Assembly (NCBI GenBank): GCA_018223415.1 | Contig: JAGTTQ010000001.1 | Location: forward strand, 1,895,865 to 1,959,864 | Length of the DNA stretch: 64,000 bases | Reading direction: 5' to 3' | Origin: Eubacteriaceae bacterium Marseille-Q4139 | GTDB taxonomy: Bacteria > Bacillota > Clostridia > Lachnospirales > Lachnospiraceae | Shown here: piece by piece, positions 42,097-51,973 of the stretch | Numbering within the stretch: the stretch's first letter is position 1 | Layout of the letters: each line of letters starts with the position of its first letter | Program-made: the position numbers and the translations under genes | The notes under the pieces: model-generated | Database searches by the model: none | What the model saw: only the letters and a program-made list of their open reading frames with translations | Told to the model about the DNA's origin: nothing

Positions 42097-45000
42097 ATGA
42101 ACAGTCGATATATCCGCCATCTGACATCGGAGCTGTTTTCCAGACTGAGTGACCGTGCATTTTTAAAACGGTCAGGCCTCAGCAGGCGATCAGTCCAGTC
42201 CCTGTTCGAGAGGGAAAAGTGGGAGCAGGTGCTCTCGGAGCTGTGCCCGGCGAAAGAACGCTACTCCTGTGCCCAGATCTTAGAGGTCTGCCGTCCGGAG
42301 CTTTCAAAGCTTGCGCCGGAGCCGGAAAAAGGATGGATGTCCTTCACGTATCAGTATGTGACCCATATCGTATATCCCGATCTGGAATTTTCGCGGTCGG
42401 CGGCCCCCTTTGCTGCCGCAGCCATGGTTTATCTGCAAATCCTCCAGTTTTTCTTTGACGAGGAGCGAAAGACAGTCCCGTTCCACCCCTTTGACGACTT
42501 TGAATTTTTAACAGAAGAAGAGTATAAGCATTTTGACAGCGCAGAGGAATATACCCATTTCCTGCGGGAATTCAGAAACCAGTACATCTACGAGATGATG
42601 CGGTTAAACCGCGAAGCCACGCCCTTTGAGACGCTGGGGCACATCGCCGGCGTTCACCATGTGGCAATGACCGTGGCAAAAGGGCTTTATGAAGCAGGTG
42701 TGCCCATCGACCTGGCGCTGGCATCCGCGGCGGCAGCCGGTCATGATCTGGGAAAATTCGGCTGCAAGCCCAACGAGCGCGTGCCGTATCTTCATTATTA
42801 CTATACGAACGAGTGGTTCTCCGCTCACCGCATGGACGTGATCGGCCACATCGCAGCCAACCATTCCACCTGGGATCTGGAGCTTGAAAACATCTCCGTA
42901 GAGTCCCTGGTGTTAATCTACGCCGATTTCCGCGTAAAACAGATGCGCGGGGAAGACGGCCGGGAAATCACGAAAATCTACACCTTAAAGGATTCCTTTG
43001 ATGTCATTCTCTCCAAGCTGGACAACGTGGACGAGGCGAAGAAAAACCGCTACCGCGTCGTCTATGCAAGGTTAAATGAATTTGAAAAATACATGCGCTC
43101 CCTGGGCGCCGATACGGAGCTCTCCGGACATGGGCCGGAGTCGGAAAAGCTTCCGGACATTGCGCTCCAGACCGGCGAGCAGGTGGTGCGCTCCTTCGTT
43201 TTCCTGGGCATCGAGCATAACATCGACGTCATGCACCGCCTGGGGACGGAGCGGCAGTTCGGAAACATCCTGGAGGCTGCCAGAAGCGAAAAGGACTGGA
43301 AGAATGTCCGGGCCTACTTAAACATTTTCAACGAATATTCCATCCACTTAAACCACAGCCAGAAGCGGCAGACCTTAAGCTTTCTCTATGAGCTTTTATT
43401 AAACCGGGAGGGCGACATCCGCAGGCAGGCGGCGGCCCTGATCGGAAAAATGTTTGCGGACTTCAACGCCGGCTACCGGAAGGAGCGGCCGGTCAACATG
43501 CCGGATACGGACGAGCGGGCGGCGTTATCCCTTTGGGAGGAGTATTTAAAGGAGATCATCTGCCCCGACTACCGGCTGACGAACCAGCAGAAGAAGCGGA
43601 TTCAGAGCTCCGTAAAGTTCGTCGTGATTTCCGCCTTGGAGCGCAGCACCGGCGCAGAACGGGAGTCCTACTTCGCCTCCTTTGCCGGCTGGATGGAGAC
43701 AGACAGGGAATTTGAGATGGAAGACGATTCCGTTTTCGTCCTTTTAGACGCCATTTTCTCCCTGCCGGCAGACCTTTACAGAAAGGCGCCCCATTTGGAT
43801 AAGCTGATGGAATTTGCCCTCAAATGGATGGAGTCGCCGGAGCTGAAAATCAAGATTGCGGCGCTGCGTGCCATCCGCGTGCTGACGGCGGAAATTACGC
43901 CGGAAAATGAGACTTACGAGCGGGTATGCCATGCAGTGCAGACCATGGACACGGAGTCCATCCCGCTTCTGTTCCAGCAGTACCGGATTCTCACGAACCT
44001 TCGCATGGACACGTCGAGCCAGCGGGAGCTCCTTTACGGCAGCGACATCGTCAGCGATATCTTCCTGGAAAACCTGAAGGCGTCGACGCCGTGGATTATA
44101 AAGGCTGTAAACATCAAGCTTCTCGTGGATCTGGTGGATCACGGGCAGATGGAGCACATTCTCCATATCTGCGCGCATTTTTCCAACCTCATCAAGGTCA
44201 GCGAGCATGTGGGCGTCCGCCACGACGCCGGCCGCGCGCTTCTTCGCCTGGCACACCTTTTGAGCACCGACCAGAGAAACGAGATTGCGGTGGAGCTTTT
44301 AAAAGGCCTCGAGGTGGGCGAGTACGAGATTTCCAAATATATCCCGGAATACTTGGGCGGCCTGGCCCTCTGGCTCCCGCCGGAACAGCTTGACGATTTG
44401 ATCGAGCGCCTCCATGTGCTGCTTGCAAACGCCAATGAACGGATTGTTTCGGTGGCCCTCGATACCTTAGGTGTCCTTCTGGAATGCTATGCACCGTATG
44501 CGTCGAGATTCGGCGAGCCGGAAAAGAAGGTGCAGGAGCGGGAATACGCCCTTTTGGGACTGATTTTAAGCTGCCTTGCCAACCACAGGGAGCAGGTTCA
44601 CCAGGAGGCGCTTCTCGTCCTGGGCCAGTCGGTCTTCGGCTCCGAGCGGATGGCAGAGCGGGACAAAAACGAGCTGTTCTCCCTCTGCTTTAAGAAGCTT
44701 CTGTTCCTGATCCATGAAAACAAGGGCGGAGAGCTGAGCCTCTACTACCGCGCGGCGGCCCTGTCCCATATCTGCCGGTTTATTTCCAGATACCAGCTTT
44801 TCGGCGGCAGTATGGGCCTTAAAATCCGCGACAAGGTGGCCTTCTTCCCTGGCTCCTTCGACCCGTTCACCTTGTCCCACAAGGAGATTGCAAGGGAAAT
44901 CCGCGACATGGGCTTTATCGTCTACCTGGCCGTGGACGAGTTCTCCTGGTCGAAAAAGACGCAGCCCCACATGGTGCGGCGCCAGATTGTGAACATGTCC

Positions 45001-46959
45001 GTGGCGGATGAATTTTACATCAACCTGTTCCCGGACGATATTCCGGTGAACATTGCGAACCCGTCGGATCTGAAGCGGTTAAGAGAGCTGTTTAAAGGGA
45101 AAGATCTGTACCTGGTGGCCGGTTCCGATGTGCTCCATAACGCCAGCTCCTACAAGGCAGAGCCGTGCGAGAACTCCATCCACAGCATGAACCACATTGT
45201 CTTCCGGCGTGCCGGAGAGACCCATCCGGAAGACCTCTATAAAAACATTACAGGAAAAGTCATCGAGCTGGAGCTTCCGGAGCACCTGGAGGACATCAGC
45301 TCCACGAAGATCCGCGAAAATATCGACAACAACCGGGATATTTCCAACCTGATCGACCCGGTTGTCCAGGAGTACATTTACAACAAGGGCATTTATCTCC
45401 GGGAGCCGGAATTTAAGCCAATCCTGCGGGCCAGAGCCATCGCCTTTGAGACGGCGGAGTTTGCCGGGGACGCGCTCCTCGACGAGCTGGAGGTCACGGT
45501 CTTAAAGGGACACCCGGAAGCCGAGTCCATCTTAGCGCGCCTGAAAAGAGAAGGCGACGGCATGATGATCTTACGGAACACCATGGCAGGAGACCGACCA
45601 GCAGGCTTTTTAAGCTTCCGCACCGTGCGGGCAGACGGCCTGTTCCCGGTTCTTGGCGATGTGGAGCTGGCAGACGCTGTTCGCCGCCGGGCCGGCAGGG
45701 AGGCGCTCTTAATCACAGGGCTCTTTGCCCATGAGGACGACAGGAGACAGGGCGAGCCCATCCACGATGCCGCGCAGCTTCTTCTGGCGGAGGTACTGGC
45801 TCAGGCTCTGGAGGCAAACGAAAACTTTGCCATCTTCGTGTCCGATAAGGGCTTCTGTTCCAGGGAGGCCGTCTACGCGCTGGAACGCCAGGGCTTTGTG
45901 AGACCGCGCTCCCTCAGTGAAAACGACCGGCGCGAGGTTCTCATGGTAGACATGCACGAGCCCCTTCTCCTTCTCCAGAACATCGAGACGACTATCAAGG
46001 AGCCGCTCGCCAGCAGCCCGGCTGTTTTAAAGGCCATTGATGAAGGCCATAAAAAGCTTCAGCTTGCCATGACAAAGCTGTATCCCGGAAACCTCGTCCT
46101 CTCCCTTTCCTCCAGCGTGATGCACCACAGGCTTGTGGACAGGATCACTTCCTTAAACGGCGTGGAGCGGGAGCCGGTGACGCCGAGGCGCCTGGGCGAA
46201 AACATGTGCGTGCCCTTTGGTAAAATTTTAAGGGGCAAGGTAGTACCAAATACGGTAACAAAGACGCTCCATACAGATAAGGTTTACGAGCCGGATCTTC
46301 AGAGCTATACTATCGAGGCGTTCCCCAATTATTCGCCGCTTGAGAGCCAGATCGACATGATTAAGTCCTTCGGCCGGCCGGTGATTTTGGTGGACGATTT
46401 GGTTCACAAGGCAGACCGTCTTCAGGCTCTTGCGCCATTCCTTAAAAAAGCCGAAATCCCGGTGCGCCGGGTCGTAGTCGGCGTGATTTCCGGATACGGA
46501 AAAGATCTGATGCGGCAGGTGGGCATGCCGGTGGAGAGCATCTACACGGTGCCGAACCTGCGCCAGTGGTTCGTGGAATCGACGCTTTACCCGTTTATCG
46601 GCGGCGATACGGTGCGCCGGGACGAGATTGAAGTCGAGGGGCTCCAGCCGTCCGTCAACATGATCCTTCCGTATGCGACGCCGCGGCTTGAGGGGTGCAG
46701 CAGAGAGGCGTTATTTGAATTTTCCGCCTGCTGCATTGCCAACGCCAGGGATATCCTGATGGTGCTTGAGGCAGAATACAGAAGGCGGTTCTCGAAAAAC
46801 CTGACGCTTTCCAGGCTTGCGGAGGCGGTAATCCTGCCGCTCTGCCCGGATAAGGGAAGCTGCATGGATTACGAGGCCAGCCTGGCGGCTTCCGTCTATC
46901 TGGAAAATGAGCTGGAGATGTTGAACCGTCTGAAAGAATTCATGGCAGGCCAGCCATAA
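42097..46959 (+). CDS. Giant HD / HEAT-like / NadD-CoaD-like / GNAT-like / PRTase-like protein
   Basis: 1620 residues behind AGAGGTGA. In order: an N-terminal helical region; an HD phosphohydrolase-type domain (about 175-290) with GVHHVAMTV and the AAGHDLGKFG core; and a long alpha-helical region (about 370-900) resembling HEAT/ARM repeats, with RRQAAALIGKMF and HQEALLVLGQ units. Next is a nucleotidyltransferase of the NadD/CoaD/cytidylyltransferase class (about 912-1105), with AFFPGSFDPFTLSHKE (HxGH-equivalent T-x-S-H) and ISSTKIRENI. A GNAT-like segment follows (about 1110-1290), then a phosphoribosyltransferase-like segment (about 1330-1500) whose RPVILVDDLVHKADRL resembles a PRPP loop. 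The combination points to nucleotide or pyridine-cofactor chemistry, but this is inference. I know no characterised protein with this architecture. Two redox-type genes follow in the same operon. Confidence 0.75.
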   Translation: MNSRYIRHLTSELFSRLSDRAFLKRSGLSRRSVQSLFEREKWEQVLSELCPAKERYSCAQILEVCRPELSKLAPEPEKGWMSFTYQYVTHIVYPDLEFSRSAAPFAAAAMVYLQILQFFFDEERKTVPFHPFDDFEFLTEEEYKHFDSAEEYTHFLREFRNQYIYEMMRLNREATPFETLGHIAGVHHVAMTVAKGLYEAGVPIDLALASAAAAGHDLGKFGCKPNERVPYLHYYYTNEWFSAHRMDVIGHIAANHSTWDLELENISVESLVLIYADFRVKQMRGEDGREITKIYTLKDSFDVILSKLDNVDEAKKNRYRVVYARLNEFEKYMRSLGADTELSGHGPESEKLPDIALQTGEQVVRSFVFLGIEHNIDVMHRLGTERQFGNILEAARSEKDWKNVRAYLNIFNEYSIHLNHSQKRQTLSFLYELLLNREGDIRRQAAALIGKMFADFNAGYRKERPVNMPDTDERAALSLWEEYLKEIICPDYRLTNQQKKRIQSSVKFVVISALERSTGAERESYFASFAGWMETDREFEMEDDSVFVLLDAIFSLPADLYRKAPHLDKLMEFALKWMESPELKIKIAALRAIRVLTAEITPENETYERVCHAVQTMDTESIPLLFQQYRILTNLRMDTSSQRELLYGSDIVSDIFLENLKASTPWIIKAVNIKLLVDLVDHGQMEHILHICAHFSNLIKVSEHVGVRHDAGRALLRLAHLLSTDQRNEIAVELLKGLEVGEYEISKYIPEYLGGLALWLPPEQLDDLIERLHVLLANANERIVSVALDTLGVLLECYAPYASRFGEPEKKVQEREYALLGLILSCLANHREQVHQEALLVLGQSVFGSERMAERDKNELFSLCFKKLLFLIHENKGGELSLYYRAAALSHICRFISRYQLFGGSMGLKIRDKVAFFPGSFDPFTLSHKEIAREIRDMGFIVYLAVDEFSWSKKTQPHMVRRQIVNMSVADEFYINLFPDDIPVNIANPSDLKRLRELFKGKDLYLVAGSDVLHNASSYKAEPCENSIHSMNHIVFRRAGETHPEDLYKNITGKVIELELPEHLEDISSTKIRENIDNNRDISNLIDPVVQEYIYNKGIYLREPEFKPILRARAIAFETAEFAGDALLDELEVTVLKGHPEAESILARLKREGDGMMILRNTMAGDRPAGFLSFRTVRADGLFPVLGDVELADAVRRRAGREALLITGLFAHEDDRRQGEPIHDAAQLLLAEVLAQALEANENFAIFVSDKGFCSREAVYALERQGFVRPRSLSENDRREVLMVDMHEPLLLLQNIETTIKEPLASSPAVLKAIDEGHKKLQLAMTKLYPGNLVLSLSSSVMHHRLVDRITSLNGVEREPVTPRRLGENMCVPFGKILRGKVVPNTVTKTLHTDKVYEPDLQSYTIEAFPNYSPLESQIDMIKSFGRPVILVDDLVHKADRLQALAPFLKKAEIPVRRVVVGVISGYGKDLMRQVGMPVESIYTVPNLRQWFVESTLYPFIGGDTVRRDEIEVEGLQPSVNMILPYATPRLEGCSREALFEFSACCIANARDILMVLEAEYRRRFSKNLTLSRLAEAVILPLCPDKGSCMDYEASLAASVYLENELEMLNRLKEFMAGQP

Positions 46960-47031
46960 AAGGCCAGAGGGCCGCGCAGACCCGCCTTCCGGGGACGTGC
47001 GGCCAAAATCATAGAAAAAGAGGGAAAAGGC

Positions 47032-48282
47032 ATGATTTATTATTATAAGATTGGGGATCAGTATTGTTTTTCCAACAAAGACGGCCTTCCGTTTGAGAAG
47101 ACAGAGGAACCGGCGAAAAGAGACGAGATGACATGGCTGTTTTCCAGAGAGCCGGGAAGCTGCCGGGCATCGTTTCTTGTGAGCGACGAGGCGCTTTTGT
47201 ATCAGGAAAACGAAGATGTGAGCTGGTTAAACGAGACGGAGCTTAACAAGGCAAAGGGCGAAGACCTGCCGGAGTGGATCCGCGAGCTCATAAAGGCCGG
47301 CCGTGTTCGCGCCGTGAATGCCGCCCATCCCAGGCTTTCGGAGCTGCTTTCCTGGAAGCCGAAGGAAGGGAAAAAGCGCGTCCATGTGTTAGCCATCGGC
47401 GATGTGGGCAGCATGCTTCTGACGGGGCTTCATCTTCTGGGCGGCGACGTGATTTCCTCCATCGGGATCTGCGACATTTCCGACCAGGTGACGGCCAGAT
47501 GGGAGTTTGAGGAGAACCAGATCGCCTATCCGTGGGAATATGACGCGCTGCCGGAGATTGACGTGGTGAAGCTGGAAAACCTGTTTGACTGCGATGTGTT
47601 CGTGTTCGTTGCATCCAAGGGGATCCCGCCGGTGGGCTCCGGTGTCAAGGACGTGCGGATGTACCAGTTTGAAAACAATTCAAAAATCATCGGCCAGTAC
47701 GCGAAAATGGCGAGAAATGCCGGATTTAAGGGCTTATTCTGCGCCGTTTCCGACCCGGTCGACCCGCTTGCGAAGACGGCATTCTTGGAGAGCAACAAAA
47801 ACGAGGCCGGAGAGCTTGACTATATGGGGCTTTTCCCGGAGCAGATCCAGGGCTTTGGCCTCGGCGTCATGAATGCGCGGGCGGCATACTATGCAAAGCG
47901 CGATGAGCGGTTTTCCCAGTTCCTCACGGAGGGACGCTCCTTCGGCCCCCACGGCGAAGATCTTGTGATCGCCGACTCCATCGAGCATTATGACGACGCC
48001 CTCTCCAAGGAGCTGACGGAGCTTACCGTGACGGCCAACTTGAAAATGCGTGCCATCGGCTACAAGCCGTTCGTGGCTCCGGCGTTTTCTTCCGGCGCGC
48101 TGTCGATTCTCTTGACGCTCCGCGGCCAGTGGCACTGCGGCTCTGTCTATCTCGGCGGCGTCTACATGGGCGTGAAGAACCGGTACACGGAGCGCGGCCT
48201 GGAGCATGAAATCCTGCCGCTGCCGGAGGCGCTTTATGGGCGGATCCGCCATGCGGAGAAGAATCTGAAGGCGATTGTATGA
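47032..48282 (+). CDS. Rossmann-fold dehydrogenase-like protein (lactate/malate dehydrogenase-related)
   Basis: A 416-residue protein. The first ~110 residues are unique. Then VHVLAIGDVGSMLLTGLHLLGGDV (about 120-143) looks like a nucleotide-binding GxGxxG variant, CDISD follows at the end of strand 2, and CAVSDPVDPLAKTAF resembles the substrate-domain junction of lactate/malate dehydrogenases (usually VSNPVD). The usual DxxR/H catalytic pair is not obvious, so enzymatic activity is uncertain. It sits between the giant protein and the flavodoxin-like gene (27 bases to the next start), suggesting a shared pathway. Confidence 0.72.
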   Translation: MIYYYKIGDQYCFSNKDGLPFEKTEEPAKRDEMTWLFSREPGSCRASFLVSDEALLYQENEDVSWLNETELNKAKGEDLPEWIRELIKAGRVRAVNAAHPRLSELLSWKPKEGKKRVHVLAIGDVGSMLLTGLHLLGGDVISSIGICDISDQVTARWEFEENQIAYPWEYDALPEIDVVKLENLFDCDVFVFVASKGIPPVGSGVKDVRMYQFENNSKIIGQYAKMARNAGFKGLFCAVSDPVDPLAKTAFLESNKNEAGELDYMGLFPEQIQGFGLGVMNARAAYYAKRDERFSQFLTEGRSFGPHGEDLVIADSIEHYDDALSKELTELTVTANLKMRAIGYKPFVAPAFSSGALSILLTLRGQWHCGSVYLGGVYMGVKNRYTERGLEHEILPLPEALYGRIRHAEKNLKAIV

Positions 48283-48309
48283 CAGGCGGCGTAAAGGGGG
48301 CGAAGCAGC

Positions 48310-49524
48310 ATGCTTGATGAGAAAAAGCTGACGGTAGTCTATGCCGGGAAACGCGGGACGAAGGAGACGAAACGGCTGGATGAAGTGCTGGAATATGCGC
48401 TTTCGGGGCTGGAGACGGAGATTTTGGAGTGGCCGGAGGACGGAAGCGGCCCCGTGAGCGCAGGGGAGATGCAGGGGAACGGCGCAGCGTTTTCGGCTTC
48501 GGAAGGCGTGCCTTCCGGAGATTTCCCGGGAACGGAGGCCATGACGGCTTCGGGCCGCGCCCCGGCCGGCCATGCCGGTCTTTGCGGCCGCCGTCTCCTG
48601 TTTGCCGTCCCTTTAGGGCGTGACGGCATTAACCTTTCCTACTACCGGCTTCTGGCGTGGCTTCGCAGGAACGGGCAGTCCCTTGAGGCTTCCGTTGCAG
48701 GCCTGATTGTGGATGCCGGCAGCGAGCTTTACACAAAATCCCTGGCAAAGGAGCTGACTGCGGCGGCCAACCAGGCCGGCTGCGCCTTTGTGGGGCGGCC
48801 GTTGGTGGAGGGCACGGCGTCCCTGGACAATTTCCTCGTCCAGGCGGCCAACATGGATACCGACCGGTTCGGCGCCTACAAAAAGAGCGCGAGGCTTCTG
48901 GCCGAACAGCTTCTTTCCTTTTCCTGGACAGGGAAAGAACATCCGCATCTTCTCGTCCTCCACGCCTCCAACCATAAAACCTCCAACACGCTTGCCATCT
49001 GGGATCGGATCCGAAAGCCCCTTGAGGCCGCCGGCATTGAAATCGAGGAAATCAACCTCCGGAACGGAACCCTTTCCGACTGCGCCGGCTGTCCGTACCA
49101 GATGTGCCTCCACTTTGGCGAGCGGGGACAGTGCTTTTACGGCGGCGTCATGTCGGAGGACGTCTACCCGGCTGTCAGGCGCGCCGACGGAATTTTGCTG
49201 CTCTGTCCCAACTATAACGACGCCCTTTCGGCCAACCTGACCGCCTTTGTGAACCGCCTGACGGCTCTGTTCCGCACCACGCGGTTTTACGAAAAGGCGC
49301 TGTTTAGCGTCATTGTATCGGGGTATTCCGGAAGCGATATCCTGGCGGGCCAGCTCATCGCCGCCTTAAACATGAACAAGACCTTTTTCCTGCCCGGGAA
49401 TTTCTGCATGATGGAGACGGCCAACAAGGCCGGCGCCGCCATGCAGCTTCCTGGCATCGAGGAGCGGATCGGGCAGTTCTCGGAACGGATTATCGCCGTA
49501 TTAAAAGGAAACGGCATCTGCTAG
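48310..49524 (+). CDS. Flavodoxin/NADPH-dependent FMN reductase-like protein
   Basis: A 404-residue protein with two alpha/beta halves. The N-terminal half (about 1-200) is of uncertain family and has a Gly/Ala/Pro-rich insertion near 50-85. The C-terminal half (about 215-400) resembles NADPH-dependent FMN reductases: VLHASNHKTSNTLAIWDRI as phosphate loop, CAGCPYQMC with three cysteines, LLLCPNYNDALSANLTAFVNRL as the flavin-binding strand-loop, and VSGYSGSDI. It probably reduces or carries FMN. It ends the three-gene operon and converges on feoB with only 4 bases between stops. Confidence 0.78.
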   Translation: MLDEKKLTVVYAGKRGTKETKRLDEVLEYALSGLETEILEWPEDGSGPVSAGEMQGNGAAFSASEGVPSGDFPGTEAMTASGRAPAGHAGLCGRRLLFAVPLGRDGINLSYYRLLAWLRRNGQSLEASVAGLIVDAGSELYTKSLAKELTAAANQAGCAFVGRPLVEGTASLDNFLVQAANMDTDRFGAYKKSARLLAEQLLSFSWTGKEHPHLLVLHASNHKTSNTLAIWDRIRKPLEAAGIEIEEINLRNGTLSDCAGCPYQMCLHFGERGQCFYGGVMSEDVYPAVRRADGILLLCPNYNDALSANLTAFVNRLTALFRTTRFYEKALFSVIVSGYSGSDILAGQLIAALNMNKTFFLPGNFCMMETANKAGAAMQLPGIEERIGQFSERIIAVLKGNGIC

Positions 49525-49528
49525 GCGG

Positions 49529-51640
49529 TCAGAGCAGGCAGGCCGCGTCCCAGAGGACGGAGATCAGGATGCATAAGGAAACCCCGATCACCGTGGGAAG
49601 AAGGAAGGCGAGTGCCGTCCATTTCATGCTGCCGGTCTCCTTGCGGATCGTTAAGCAGGTGGTGGAACACGGCCAGTGGAACAGCGAAAACACAGCCATG
49701 CAGATGGCCGTCTTCATGGTCCAGCCATGGGCCGTTAAGAGGGCTAACAGGGCGTTCTGGTCGGCCATGTCGGTGAGCGCGCCGGTCTGAAGGTACGCCA
49801 TTAAGATGATGGGCAGGACGATCTCGTTGGCCGGGAAGCCGAGGATAAAGGCCATGAGAATGATGCCGTCCAATCCCATGAGTGTTCCGAGCGGGTCAAG
49901 GAAGCCGGAGAGCACCGAAAGGAGCGTCCCGTCCCCGGCCGGCACGTTGGCGAGGATCCAGATGAAAAGCCCGGCCGGCGCGGCTACGGCTACGGCGCGG
50001 CCCAGGACGAAAAGCGTGCGGTCAAGGACCGAGCGGACGATGACCTTCCCGATCTGCGGCCGGCGGTAAGGCGGAAGCTCCAGGGTAAAGGACGAAGGGA
50101 CGCCCTTTAACACCGTGCAGGAGAGAAGCCAGGAGGCAAATAGCGTCATGAAAACGCCGGCCAGGATAAAACCGGTGAGGGCCAGGGCCGTGAGGACGGA
50201 GGAAAAGCCGGGTGCGCCGCCGGTGTTTCCGATGAGGAACAAAGAAATCATCGTGAGCAGCAGCGGGAACCGCCCGTTGCATGGCACGAGGCTGTTGGTT
50301 AAGATCGCCACAAGCCGCTCCCTCGGCGAGTCAATGATGCGGCAGCCGACGACGCCGGCCGCGTTGCAGCCGAGCCCCATGGCCATGGTGAGGCACTGTT
50401 TTCCGCAGGCGCGGCATTTGTGGAACGCGCCGTCCATGTTGAAGGCGGCCCGGGGAAGGTAGCCGAGGTCTTCTAAGAGCGTAAAAAGCGGGAAGAAAAT
50501 CGCCATCGGCGGCAGCATGACCGACACGATCCAGGAGACGACCCGGAACACGCCGAGGAGAAAGGCGCCGATGAACCACTGGGGCAGCCCGGCCGCCCTG
50601 GCGGCCGAGACAAGCGCCGTCTCGATTTTAAAAAAGAAATCATATAAAACCGCGGACGGGTAGTTGGCGCCGGTGATGGTGAGCCAGAACACGGCGGTGA
50701 GGAGAAGGCACATGACAGCCGTCCCTGTCACCGGCCCTGTGAGGAACCGGTCCAGCATATCATCCCGCTTCCGGTAATCCTTTTTCGTGTAGGAAACCGT
50801 TTGGGAAGCCAGGTCTTCCGGCAGAAAATCTGCCGGGAGCCTTTTTTTGATGTAAGGGGAATCTGTGCGTTTTGGGAGCCGCGCTTCGGCGCTGGCATGC
50901 GCCGGGGTTCCCTCGTGTTTGTCCCCACGGGCAGAGCTGCGCACTGGCGTCCCTTCGGCCGGGGAGCCGTCCCCTGTGCCTTCCTGCCTGGCCTTTTCCC
51001 TGGCAAGCCGGAACAAAACACGTTTTAAGTCAAGAAGTCCCTGGCGCTCCCTGGCGCGGCAGGGGATGACGGGGATTCCTAAGACACGTTCCAGGCGGGA
51101 AAAGTCGATTCGGATCCCCTTTTTTTCTGCCTCGTCGCAGAGGTTTACGCAGAGGACGACCTGGGGCATCGGGAGAGAGCCGGTTTCCGCGGCCGCTCCT
51201 GCGGACTGGGCCATAAAGGCAGTTTCGGGAACCGCCCCCGCGGCTTGGGCCGCAGAGGAAGTCTCGGGAACCGCCCCCGCGGACTGGGCCGCAAACGCCG
51301 GTTCCGTCCTGCCGTTTTTTAAGAGCCCTGCGGCCTGCTTTAAAAGGCAGAGCCCCCGCTCGAGGCAGGTGGCGTCGCAGACTAAGAGCAGGCAGTCGAA
51401 ATCCCGCTCCGAAATGTAGTCCCTGGCGATGTTTTCCTCCTCGGAACGGGTGTCAAAGGAATAGATGCCGGGCAGATCCACGATGGAAAACGACGCGTCG
51501 TGGATGGTAAAATTCCCGGAGGCGCAGGCCACGGTTTTTCCGGGCCAATTCCCCGTATGCTGCCTGAGCTTCGTCAGCGCATTGAAAATCGTACTCTTTC
51601 CCACATTGGGATTTCCGGCCAGGGCAATTTTAAGCTTCAT
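49529..51640 (-). CDS. feoB: Ferrous iron transporter FeoB with repeat insertion
   Basis: A 703-residue GTPase-permease. The G domain has GNPNVGKST (G1), DLPGIYSF (G3) and NLCDEA (G4, usually NMxDEA). The membrane part has Gate regions with LLEDLGYLPRAAFNMD and the GLGCNAAGVVGCRIIDSPRER segment. Between G3 and G4, about residues 112-154, lie three 13-residue repeats of AQSAGAVPET type, and a Pro/Ser/Gly-rich linker follows near 220-260; both are unusual for FeoB. Start overlaps the feoA stop (ATGA). The transporter imports Fe2+ under anaerobic conditions. Confidence 0.95.
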   Translation of the reverse strand: MKLKIALAGNPNVGKSTIFNALTKLRQHTGNWPGKTVACASGNFTIHDASFSIVDLPGIYSFDTRSEEENIARDYISERDFDCLLLVCDATCLERGLCLLKQAAGLLKNGRTEPAFAAQSAGAVPETSSAAQAAGAVPETAFMAQSAGAAAETGSLPMPQVVLCVNLCDEAEKKGIRIDFSRLERVLGIPVIPCRARERQGLLDLKRVLFRLAREKARQEGTGDGSPAEGTPVRSSARGDKHEGTPAHASAEARLPKRTDSPYIKKRLPADFLPEDLASQTVSYTKKDYRKRDDMLDRFLTGPVTGTAVMCLLLTAVFWLTITGANYPSAVLYDFFFKIETALVSAARAAGLPQWFIGAFLLGVFRVVSWIVSVMLPPMAIFFPLFTLLEDLGYLPRAAFNMDGAFHKCRACGKQCLTMAMGLGCNAAGVVGCRIIDSPRERLVAILTNSLVPCNGRFPLLLTMISLFLIGNTGGAPGFSSVLTALALTGFILAGVFMTLFASWLLSCTVLKGVPSSFTLELPPYRRPQIGKVIVRSVLDRTLFVLGRAVAVAAPAGLFIWILANVPAGDGTLLSVLSGFLDPLGTLMGLDGIILMAFILGFPANEIVLPIILMAYLQTGALTDMADQNALLALLTAHGWTMKTAICMAVFSLFHWPCSTTCLTIRKETGSMKWTALAFLLPTVIGVSLCILISVLWDAACLL

Positions 51641-51882
51641 AAGCCCTCCTTTTCCAGCGGTTCCACCATGATAAGCCGGCTGTCCTCGTTCCGCAGGGCG
51701 ATGACGGCGGAGCGGACGAGATAGGCGGCAATGTTTCGGCGCTTTTTCTGAAGCACGCAGGAAAGGACAGACCCCGGCACGAACCCCAGGTCAAAAAGCC
51801 GTCCCGCCATGGGGCCGTTGTTGGCAATAAAAACGATTTTTGCATGCTGTCCGGGATTTATCTGGTTCAATGGGATTACCAT
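51637..51882 (-). CDS. feoA: FeoA-family protein
   Basis: 81 residues from ATG at 51882; a GTG three codons earlier is possible, and the ribosome site is weak (GAGTG). A small SH3-like beta barrel with MAGRLFDLGFVPGSVLSCVL, the usual FeoA hallmark, and a C-terminal VEPLEKEGL. It is translationally coupled to feoB by a 4-base overlap and modulates FeoB-dependent ferrous iron uptake. Confidence 0.9.
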   Translation of the reverse strand: MVIPLNQINPGQHAKIVFIANNGPMAGRLFDLGFVPGSVLSCVLQKKRRNIAAYLVRSAVIALRNEDSRLIMVEPLEKEGL

Positions 51883-51973
51883 GGAATTCACTCACTTATG
51901 GAATTGTGCTTACGAGTGAAATATGCGGCGGGAGGCGGGCATGTGTCTGTCCGCCCCCCAAAGAGATGTGCGC

